A DNA stretch of 36,684 bases. Source: Bacillota bacterium. GTDB taxonomy: Bacteria; Bacillota; Clostridia; Saccharofermentanales; DTU023. Under the pieces are notes generated by a model, which did no database searches, was not told the DNA's origin, and saw only the letters and a list, made by a program, of their open reading frames with translations. The position numbers and the translations under genes are program-made. Positions 8,120-13,568 of this stretch are shown piece after piece (position 1 is the first letter of the stretch; each line of letters opens with the position of its first letter). The stretch is taken from contig JAEWER010000003.1 in assembly GCA_023389255.1 (NCBI GenBank), positions 1 through 36,684 on the forward strand, written 5' to 3'.

Positions 8120-8148
8120 ATTACATCACTCAAAAGTGATTATTTCAA
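8120..8148 (-). promoter_or_regulatory. Promoter with palindromic operator for the restriction-modification operon
   Basis: Minus-strand -35 TTGAAA (8143-8148) and -10 TGTAAT (8120-8125) are 17 bp apart. A perfect 6+4+6 palindrome, ATCACTCAAAAGTGAT (8125-8140), fills the spacer and touches the -10. A dimeric HTH protein bound there would block RNA polymerase, which suits negative autoregulation by the adjacent Xre-type gene. Confidence 0.65.
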
Positions 8149-8216
8149 TATATGGGTATAAAACTCACGAAAAAGCAAGGTTTATACTTTAAAGCAACAA
8201 AGCTGTCATTTGTGTT

Positions 8217-8245
8217 TTGAATAGTCCTAACGATTAGCATATTAA
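8217..8245 (+). promoter_or_regulatory. Candidate plus-strand promoter, divergent from the restriction-modification operon
   Basis: TTGAAT (8217-8222) and TATTAA (8240-8245) are separated by 17 bp. A transcript would begin near 8252, at the foot of a perfect 7-bp hairpin (GAGTATT/AATACTC, 8255-8271), and run to the terminator-like hairpin at 8453-8487. No protein gene of ordinary size lies in between. Confidence 0.4.
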
Positions 8246-8343
8246 GATCATAATGAGTATTGATAATACTCCCAGTAGCTCTCGCTCATTAGAAAACTTT
8301 GCATGAAGCGATCAACAACGGGCATGGGTAGCCCTGGATGAAT

Positions 8344-8413
8344 GTCATTTAATAAACTTTTCCTTATAGGATTTTTTGAAAAATTACCCTATAGAAAGTT
8401 TTTGGTAAATGAC
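8344..8413. repeat. 70-bp imperfect inverted repeat
   Basis: GTCATTTA (8344-8351) pairs with TAAATGAC (8406-8413). Inside, AAACTTT pairs with AAAGTTT, CTTATAGG roughly with CCCTATAG, and the centre is ATTTTTTGAAAAAT. As RNA it would fold into one long hairpin; as DNA it resembles a small foldback element. It overlaps the 33-codon frame that starts at 8342. Confidence 0.6.
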
Positions 8414-8452
8414 CTCTGCGAAGTCTACCCCAATATAGCATAACAAAGAATT

Positions 8453-8487
8453 ACAGCCTCAGAGGAGCAATCCTGTGGGGCTGTTTT
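8453..8487 (+). terminator. Terminator-like hairpin with GNRA tetraloop
   Basis: On plus, ACAGCCTCA pairs with TGGGGCTGT (one T-G wobble), then after one G-G mismatch AGGA pairs with TCCT around loop GCAA, followed by TTT. The GCAA (GNRA) loop occurs only on the plus strand, supporting plus-strand transcription. The T tail is short, so termination may be partial. Confidence 0.5.
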
Positions 8488-8488
8488 G

Positions 8489-8616
8489 CTGTCCGGGTTA
8501 ACCTCGATTAAGGTCACCCACAGGCAGATAAATCTAACGATAGCGGGTTCTTTATAACGCAAAACAGCCTGTTTTCAGTCGGCAAAACTCTAACGATAGC
8601 AACGATTTTGCTGTTT
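8489..8616. repeat. Cluster of interleaved inverted and direct repeats at right island edge
   Basis: CTGT..GGGT..ACCT folds with AGGT..ACCC..ACAG (8489-8523). CTAACGATAGC occurs twice in the same orientation (8534-8544, 8590-8600; 56 bp apart). GCAAAACAGCC (8559-8569) is the exact reverse complement of GGCTGTTTTGC (8479-8489), and CAAAACA / TGTTTTG flank 8560-8616. No coding frame. The pattern resembles a recombination site or the end of a mobile element, without an identifiable family. Confidence 0.5.
8552..8561. repeat. Right copy of 10-bp direct repeat flanking the island
   Basis: TTATAACGCA, identical and in the same orientation as 461-470. It sits inside the repeat cluster, between two copies of CTAACGATAGC. 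Confidence 0.35.
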
Positions 8617-8683
8617 TGAGGAACTATTGCTCAATGAATGATTTACAAGTGAAAAAGCATTGATATGATAGAGGTTTTCCGCA

Positions 8684-8729
8684 TAAAAATAACGAACCAA
8701 CAGCTGACTATTGTATCAACTGTCGGTTC
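8684..8729 (-). terminator. Terminator of tRNA-Gly/Arg/Pro operon
   Basis: On minus, GAACCGACAGTTGA pairs with TCAGCTGTTGGTTC with two mismatches, followed by GTTATTTTTAT. It lies six bases past the CCA end of tRNA-Pro and separates the tRNA operon from the island. Confidence 0.75.
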
Positions 8730-8734
8730 AATTA

Positions 8735-8810
8735 TGGTCGAGGTGACAGGACTCGAACCTGCGACATCCTGCTCCCAAAGCAGGCGCGCTACCACCTGCG
8801 CTACACCTCG
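8735..8810 (-). tRNA. tRNA-Pro (TGG)
   Basis: A 76-nt cloverleaf with acceptor CGAGGTG/CACCTCG, anticodon loop TTTGGGA (TGG), T-loop GGTTCGAGTCC and encoded CCA at 8735-8737. It is the last gene of the three-tRNA operon, and its 3' end faces the defence island. Confidence 0.96.
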
Positions 8811-8817
8811 GTCTTGA

Positions 8818-8894
8818 TGGCGAGCATAGCAGGACTCGAACCTGCGACCCACAGCTTAGAAGGCTGTTGCTCTATCCAACTGAGCTATATGCCC
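8818..8894 (-). tRNA. tRNA-Arg (TCT)
   Basis: A 77-nt cloverleaf with acceptor GGGCATA/TATGCTC (one G-T pair), anticodon loop CTTCTAA (TCT), discriminator G, and encoded CCA at 8818-8820. It lies between tRNA-Gly and tRNA-Pro. Confidence 0.95.
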
Positions 8895-8897
8895 GTA

Positions 8898-8971
8898 TGG
8901 AGCGGGTGATGGGAATCGAACCCACACGATCAGCTTGGAAGGCTGATGTTCTACCACTAAACTACACCCGC
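8898..8971 (-). tRNA. tRNA-Gly (TCC)
   Basis: A 74-nt cloverleaf with acceptor GCGGGTG/CACCCGC, anticodon loop CTTCCAA (TCC), discriminator T and encoded CCA at 8898-8900. First gene of the operon. A second tRNA-Gly, with GCC, is at 22927-23001. Confidence 0.96.
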
Positions 8972-8989
8972 AAGGTGGTAACCTCGTTG

Positions 8990-9018
8990 ATTTTACTATG
9001 CTAGTTCCTTTTAGTCAA
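8990..9018 (-). promoter_or_regulatory. Promoter of tRNA-Gly/Arg/Pro operon
   Basis: Minus-strand TTGACT (9013-9018) and TAAAAT (8990-8995) are 17 bp apart, 19 bp upstream of tRNA-Gly. Confidence 0.8.
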
Positions 9019-9051
9019 CAATATTTATTCTCTAAAGCCAAAACATATTGA

Positions 9052-9085
9052 AATAAATGCCAGAGGCGAGCTTCTGCTCGCCTCT
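9052..9085 (-). terminator. Terminator after solute-binding protein gene
   Basis: A perfect 10-bp stem AGAGGCGAGC / GCTCGCCTCT with loop AGAA on minus, then GGCATTTATTT. The T tail is interrupted, but the stem is very stable. It lies 27 bp past the stop at 9112. Confidence 0.78.
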
Positions 9086-9111
9086 AAACAAGAAAGGAGA
9101 TCAAAGGATAG

Positions 9112-10161
9112 CTATTTTTTAGTATAGCTATTCAGGGTTTCTTTTCTTTCGTTAGCATTCTCTTTGGTAATCATGGTTGCACCAGAGTCGATGAAGCTAT
9201 CAATCTTTTCGCCTTGGATGACTTTGTGGCAAGCTTCAACAGCTTTGTAACCCATGCCATAAGCATCTTGAGCTACTGACAGAGTTTCTTCATCAGCTAA
9301 GATTGAGTCACAAGCTGCCACGTTACCATCAAAACCGACGAATACAGTGTTAGCATATGCAGGATTGCTCTTAGCGGTACGGGCTGCGCTTATGGCGATG
9401 TCATCGTTATTGCAGACGATCATAGCAATTCCTTCAGGATGGTTTTGCATGATTGCTTCGATACAGTTAACAGCTTTATCTGCTACAGCATCAGCATATT
9501 GAACATCGCTCTCTAGATATTCGCCACCAGCTTCAGTGATACCATCTTTGTAGCCGTTCATACGATCGGTTGCAGTTGACTCTCCTTGAACACCTGAAAT
9601 ACTGATTGCTTTCAGCTCTTTCCAACCACGTTTTTTTGCTTCTTCTACAGCAGCTTTACCACCGAGTTTGGAAGCATCGTAGTTACCGGTACCAACAAAG
9701 GATGAAACCTTGGGAGATTCGATCTTGGTGTCAACAGCGACGATAGGCATGTTGGCATTGCTGATCTTCTCTGATGTGGTATCTGCTTGCAACGGAGCGA
9801 TTACTAAACCATTGATTGAAGCATCATTAACTGAAGTTTCAATGATGTTGCTCTGCTCGTCGAAAGCGATCTCACTAGAAGCACCTGTAACTTCTACTTG
9901 TACTTCAGGATGATCTTTCATATAGCTCAATGCACCTGCTTGTACATAGCTCCAGTAGTCTGACGCAGTTGTCTTCAAGATAACTTTGATTTTAACTGCT
10001 TCGCCAGCGGGCTTAGCTTCTGCTTGTTGGCTACCCGATGCTTGAGCTGTACCTTCTTGTGCTCCGGTGGTCTTGGTGTCTGAGTTGCTACCGCCACAAG
10101 CAACCAAACCTAAGATCATGAATGCTGCCATTAAAATAGCTACGATCTTTTTATTTTTCAT
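9112..10161 (-). CDS. Sugar-type ABC transporter solute-binding lipoprotein
   Basis: A 349-residue secreted lipoprotein of the ribose/inositol-type periplasmic-binding family (Peripla_BP_4). The first 22 residues form a lipoprotein signal (basic MKNKKIVAIL, hydrophobic core, lipobox LVAC), so it is anchored outside the membrane by Cys. A linker rich in Ser, Gly, Gln and Ala (about 24-55) leads to two alpha/beta lobes with INGLVIAPLQ, VGTGNYDASKLGG and FVGFDGN, as in RbsB-like proteins. The start at 10161 is preferred because GGAGG lies ten bases upstream; a longer frame from 10263 lacks both a ribosome site and a signal. No ATPase or permease gene lies next to it, so it is an orphan here. The neighbouring dehydrogenase suggests an inositol or related ligand, as inference. 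Confidence 0.9.
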   Translation of the reverse strand: MKNKKIVAILMAAFMILGLVACGGSNSDTKTTGAQEGTAQASGSQQAEAKPAGEAVKIKVILKTTASDYWSYVQAGALSYMKDHPEVQVEVTGASSEIAFDEQSNIIETSVNDASINGLVIAPLQADTTSEKISNANMPIVAVDTKIESPKVSSFVGTGNYDASKLGGKAAVEEAKKRGWKELKAISISGVQGESTATDRMNGYKDGITEAGGEYLESDVQYADAVADKAVNCIEAIMQNHPEGIAMIVCNNDDIAISAARTAKSNPAYANTVFVGFDGNVAACDSILADEETLSVAQDAYGMGYKAVEACHKVIQGEKIDSFIDSGATMITKENANERKETLNSYTKK

Positions 10162-10205
10162 TTTGAAGTTTCCTCCACTCCTGCATTTTGCAGTTTGTTG
10201 TCGAT

Positions 10206-10235
10206 ATTGTACTACTCGTTGAGTTTGTAGCGCAA
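10206..10235 (-). promoter_or_regulatory. Candidate promoter for solute-binding protein gene
   Basis: Minus-strand TTGCGC (10230-10235) and TACAAT (10206-10211), 18 bp apart, about 45 bp upstream of the start codon. A small palindrome, CTGCATTTTGCAG (10181-10193), lies between it and the ribosome site. The gene could also be read from the upstream dehydrogenase promoter. Confidence 0.4.
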
Positions 10236-10291
10236 TATCTTTTGTGTATAGTGCATATATCACAATTTAGTTTTGTTAAATGTAAACAAGC

Positions 10292-11305
10292 CTAAAAGTG
10301 ATACAACTCACCAGTTTTGAATGATTCCGTACAACCACCCGCAATCACTGAACATTGCGTGCCATCATAAACACTGATATCTAATTTATGACCTAGTTGC
10401 ACAGCTTCGACAAATGCTTGCATTTCATTTACGAATGCCTGTTCAAACCGCTCTAAGAAAGTCTGTGAACACTCTTTACGCACGCCGTGCTCATCTAAAA
10501 TTTCCACCATATTTTTTTGGGGAACTGAAGCTATGCGCAAAATACCTTTAGTACCAATAATTTCTGTTTCCACATTGTAACCATGTGGTGCTGTTCTACC
10601 AGCAAAAAGGAATGCCATAGTATCATCTGCAAATTTGAGTAGGCAACCTACATTATCACCATCTTGCCATTCAGCAAATTGAGGATAAGCATAACAGCCA
10701 CCAATGGCATAAGCAGTTACGGGCTCTGAACCAATCATCCAACGTGCTAGATCGATATCATGCACGCACATATCATAGAATTCACCGCCCGAGGTGGGAC
10801 TAAATTTAATGGCATCTTCAATGTATTTATCAGGATCTTGACTGTATGCTCTAAATAAAACTGGACGACCAATTTTTCCTGCCTCAATCTGCTCTTTAGC
10901 GTAACGGTAGGAAGCATCAAAACGACGCATGAATCCCAACATGAAAGTTAAATCAGGATGGCGCTCAACCGCTTTTTCTGCTTGTTTGCATTCTTCTAAA
11001 CTAGTACCAAGTGGCTTTTCGCAGAAAACATGCTTACCTGCATCCAAAGCTAGTTCAATATGCTTAGTATGCAAGGTTGAGGGAGAGACAATAACCACAG
11101 CATCTAGCTCGGTTAATTTGAGCATATCCTCAAATTCAGTGAATACGTGTTGTACGCCTAACTCACCTGCTACATCTTGCGCGCGTTTTTCATCAACGTC
11201 ACAGATGGCGTAAAGTTCCGCTCCTTGTACTTTAGTAGCAATATTTTTGGCGTGCTGATAGCCAAGACGACCCAAACCGATTGAACCAATTTTAAGTTTT
11301 TGCAT
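10292..11305 (-). CDS. iolG: Gfo/Idh/MocA family oxidoreductase, probable inositol 2-dehydrogenase
   Basis: A 337-residue NAD-dependent dehydrogenase. Residues 6-16 are a Rossmann GSIGLGRLGYQ motif and CDVDEKRA follows the second strand. FCEKPLG (about 93-99) carries the catalytic Lys of the family, and DMCVHDIDLARWM (about 177-189) holds the Asp/His of the active site. These fit IolG-type enzymes, which oxidise myo-inositol to scyllo-inosose in the cytoplasm; other polyols remain possible within this family. A sugar-type binding lipoprotein gene follows 130 bp downstream, and a LacI-type operator lies upstream, so the pair looks like a small substrate-inducible unit. No other iol genes lie in the window. 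AAAGGA lies 7 bases before the ATG. Confidence 0.8.
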   Translation of the reverse strand: MQKLKIGSIGLGRLGYQHAKNIATKVQGAELYAICDVDEKRAQDVAGELGVQHVFTEFEDMLKLTELDAVVIVSPSTLHTKHIELALDAGKHVFCEKPLGTSLEECKQAEKAVERHPDLTFMLGFMRRFDASYRYAKEQIEAGKIGRPVLFRAYSQDPDKYIEDAIKFSPTSGGEFYDMCVHDIDLARWMIGSEPVTAYAIGGCYAYPQFAEWQDGDNVGCLLKFADDTMAFLFAGRTAPHGYNVETEIIGTKGILRIASVPQKNMVEILDEHGVRKECSQTFLERFEQAFVNEMQAFVEAVQLGHKLDISVYDGTQCSVIAGGCTESFKTGELYHF

Positions 11306-11329
11306 ATAGAAATCCTTTACTAGTTACAC

Positions 11330-11346
11330 ATTGCAAACGGTTGCAT
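11330..11346. promoter_or_regulatory. LacI-family type operator upstream of iolG-like gene
   Basis: ATTGCAAACGGTTGCAT is a near-palindrome (TGCAA-ACGG-TTGCA) with the central CG usual for LacI/CcpA-family sites, though it departs from the CcpA cre consensus at two or more places. It lies between the promoter at 11362-11389 and the start codon, where a bound repressor would block transcription. No LacI-type gene is in the window. Confidence 0.55.
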
Positions 11347-11361
11347 ACAGCCCACGTAATT

Positions 11362-11389
11362 AGTGTAGTAACTTAAAGGAATAATACAA
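11362..11389 (-). promoter_or_regulatory. Candidate promoter of iolG-like gene
   Basis: Minus-strand TTGTAT (11384-11389) and TACACT (11362-11367), 16 bp apart, about 57 bp upstream of the start codon, with the operator just downstream. Confidence 0.45.
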
Positions 11390-11466
11390 GTGCTAGTTAG
11401 TTTTTCCTACATTATGCAGATTATAGTTAGAAGTTTTAGTGCAGATAGCACAAAACATCTATAAAT

Positions 11467-12756
11467 CTAGTGTGTAGCTTTACGATAAGCCGAATATATC
11501 GTACCGATAACCGCACCTACTAGGGCCGGAAGAAAACAATTAAAACTTGTCAAACCTAGAGGAAACTGTTCTAAGATCACTTTTGCTGATGCTGGTAAGA
11601 TATCTATTGCCCTCAGTGCATTAGCCAGAGCAAACGGCAAAGCACAAATCAAGCCACCTGACAAGACACAACTGGGTAGCTTTTGTTGCAGATTAAAAAT
11701 GATGATAATAATCAGCAAAGGATATGCCAGCTCTAGCACTGGTCCTGCTAGTTTTATAATACCTTCAACACCTAAAATTGATATACCAAAAGAAATTAAG
11801 GTGACTGTTAGTAGCCAATTTTTCTCCGAACTATTTTTAGAAAAGGTTTGCTGATAGTAATTCGCTGAAGTCACCAATAGACCTATGGCTGTGGTCAAAC
11901 AGGCAACCAAGATGATAACAGCTAAAATTATGTTACCTGCTGTTCCCAACAGTCGATACACTACCGTACTCAACATGCTGGTCTTATCTAAATTTTGAGC
12001 AAATGAACCATAGTTAATAGCACCTAGGTGAGCTAAACCAAGGTAGAGCAATAATAAGGCAAAGCCAGCAATTATCGCGCAAGGTATCAACAGCTTAACT
12101 GCTTGTTTGTGCTGATAACCTTTATGTCTAAAAGTGTAATAGATCGTACCACCAAACATTACCGAAGCTAGAGCGTCCATCGTTTGATAGCCAGTGATAA
12201 AGCTGAGATGAAAGATGCCAGTCGGTGTCGTGGTTTGAGGTATGCTTTGCATCATAAAACCGCAGATCACGAGAATTGCACAAAATGCTACAAGTATAGG
12301 TGTTAAGTAGACACCGATACGATCAACAACACGACTGGGATTGATGATAAACAGATAGCAGATACCAAAAAATATCCCTGTGCCTAGCACCATTATTAGT
12401 GTTTTAGAAATACCAGCGGGAACAAAAGGTAAAATGGCTAATTCAACTGTAGTAGCAGCTGTACGCGGGATCGCAAACAGAGGACCAATAAAAGTGATAA
12501 TACTCAGATTCATTAGGATTGCCAGCTTCGGTGAAATTGCACCGATCAATTGATTTGGCTTCCCCCCTGCATTAGCTAGCGCTAAAATTCCAAGCACAGG
12601 TAACCCAACAGCTGTGCAAGCAAATGCTAACCATGCAAGCCAATAGGCACTACCACTAAGCTGTCCTAAATAGACTGGAAAAATAATATTTCCTGAGCCC
12701 ACAAACATGGCGAACAAGGCAAAGCCAATAACAATGCAATCACGAATCTTTTGCAT
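11467..12756 (-). CDS. brnQ: Branched-chain amino acid:cation symporter (LIVCS family)
   Basis: A 429-residue membrane protein with about twelve hydrophobic segments through its whole length. The N-terminal GFALFAMFVGSGNIIFPVYLG (about 11-31) is the signature of the BrnQ/LIVCS family, and IPRTAATTVE (about 96-105) and TGYQTMDALASVMFGG (about 188-203) are further family patterns. It imports Leu, Ile or Val with Na+ or H+ through the cytoplasmic membrane. AGGGGAG lies three bases before the ATG. It stands alone, divergent from the hexapeptide-repeat gene across 88 bp that contain overlapping AT-rich promoter-like sequence. No frameshift or missing segment is seen; length is normal. Confidence 0.95.
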   Translation of the reverse strand: MQKIRDCIVIGFALFAMFVGSGNIIFPVYLGQLSGSAYWLAWLAFACTAVGLPVLGILALANAGGKPNQLIGAISPKLAILMNLSIITFIGPLFAIPRTAATTVELAILPFVPAGISKTLIMVLGTGIFFGICYLFIINPSRVVDRIGVYLTPILVAFCAILVICGFMMQSIPQTTTPTGIFHLSFITGYQTMDALASVMFGGTIYYTFRHKGYQHKQAVKLLIPCAIIAGFALLLLYLGLAHLGAINYGSFAQNLDKTSMLSTVVYRLLGTAGNIILAVIILVACLTTAIGLLVTSANYYQQTFSKNSSEKNWLLTVTLISFGISILGVEGIIKLAGPVLELAYPLLIIIIIFNLQQKLPSCVLSGGLICALPFALANALRAIDILPASAKVILEQFPLGLTSFNCFLPALVGAVIGTIYSAYRKATH

Positions 12757-12844
12757 GAACTCCCCTACTCCTATCTAACGCTAACACCATAAAGCAAATC
12801 AGCACTAGAGTATAATATACATATTCTAATTGTTAGAGGTTTAC

Positions 12845-13507
12845 ATGTTAAAAACAAGCGATATTTTTACATTGGAAAACAGTCTGGCAACGGATCTACT
12901 AGCCAGCACTGAATATCCCTGGGAAGCCCTAAGTAAAATCTCAGACTACATCTTAAAATTGGGAGCGACACTCTCCCTAGATGATTTCGAACAGGTTGAA
13001 GAAAACATTTGGATTCATCGTACCGCCAAGGTTGCACCTACGGCTTGTCTCAACGGTCCACTGATTATTGATGCTGAAAGCGAAGTACGACATTGTGCGT
13101 TCATTCGTGGTAATGCTTTAATCGGTAAAAAGTGCGTAGTCGGTAATTCAACTGAGATTAAGAATTCCATTCTGATCTATCATTGCGAAGTACCTCACTA
13201 CAATTATATCGGTGATTCAATTTTAGGGCCTTATGCACACCTGGGCGCTGGCGTGATTACCTCCAACATCAAATCAGACCGTAAAAATATAGTTGTTAAA
13301 ACTAAGGAACAGCATTTTGAAACAGGTCTGCGTAAATTTGGCGCGATGATTGGTGATCGTGTAGAAGTTGGCTGTAACAGCGTGCTCAACCCTGGTAGTG
13401 TTATCGGCAAAAACAGTCGTATTTATCCGCTTTCCATGGTACGGGGTTTCGTACCAGCAGATTCTGTTTACAAATGTCAAAATGATATTTGTGACTTAGA
13501 GAATTAA
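12845..13507 (+). CDS. Hexapeptide-repeat (left-handed beta-helix) protein, GlmU C-domain-like
   Basis: A 220-residue protein with repeated hexapeptides from about residue 55 onward (VAPTAC, IIDAES, FIRGNALIGKKCVVG, LGPYAHLGAGVI, MIGDRVEVGCNSVL, SVIGKNSRI), the left-handed beta-helix fold of acyl- and nucleotidyl-sugar transferases. The first 50 residues resemble the region that precedes the helix in GlmU-related proteins, but the pyrophosphorylase domain itself is missing. It may be an acyltransferase or a sugar-nucleotide protein; the substrate cannot be named. The ATG at 12845 is preferred (AGAGGT four bases before); a TTG start at 12830 is possible. A TATAAT (12811-12816) upstream is probably the -10, without a clear -35. 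Confidence 0.8.
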   Translation: MLKTSDIFTLENSLATDLLASTEYPWEALSKISDYILKLGATLSLDDFEQVEENIWIHRTAKVAPTACLNGPLIIDAESEVRHCAFIRGNALIGKKCVVGNSTEIKNSILIYHCEVPHYNYIGDSILGPYAHLGAGVITSNIKSDRKNIVVKTKEQHFETGLRKFGAMIGDRVEVGCNSVLNPGSVIGKNSRIYPLSMVRGFVPADSVYKCQNDICDLEN

Positions 13508-13537
13508 ACTCTACTGCAGTCGTTATCTAAAGTAAAC

Positions 13538-13564
13538 AAAAGGCAGTTCAACGAACTGCCTTTT
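13538..13564. terminator. Bidirectional terminator between convergent genes
   Basis: AAAAGGCAGTTC / GAACTGCCTTTT with a 3-nt loop. A runs on one side and T runs on the other make it work in both directions, ending the hexapeptide-repeat gene (plus) and pnp (minus). Confidence 0.9.
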
Positions 13565-13568
13565 CAAC

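Larger units (their letters stand above)
8252..8487 (+). ncRNA. Candidate structured RNA (about 235 nt) beside the defence operon
   Basis: This is part of the 590-bp stretch without a convincing gene. It has a promoter at the left, a 5' hairpin (8255-8271), a large imperfect inverted repeat (8344-8413) and an intrinsic-terminator-like hairpin with a GNRA loop at the right. TAATGAG (8251-8257) can also pair with CTCATTA (8285-8291), competing with the 5' hairpin. Short reading frames exist: 17 codons from 8253, 12 from 8303 and 33 from 8342, none with a good ribosome site. It could be a small RNA, a leader, or a decayed mobile-element end; the order of signals favours an RNA, but nothing here names a family. 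Confidence 0.3.

Noticed and set aside
8142..8735. Retron or CRISPR explanation for the structured region
   Set aside because: No reverse transcriptase or cas gene is in the window, and the repeats are not regularly spaced.
8643..8852. A 69-codon minus-strand reading frame
   Set aside because: It runs through tRNA-Pro and part of tRNA-Arg; the peptide is a translation of tRNA sequence.
12757..12844. Defined divergent promoters between brnQ and the hexapeptide-repeat gene
   Set aside because: TATAAT at 12811 fits a plus -10, but neither direction has a convincing -35.
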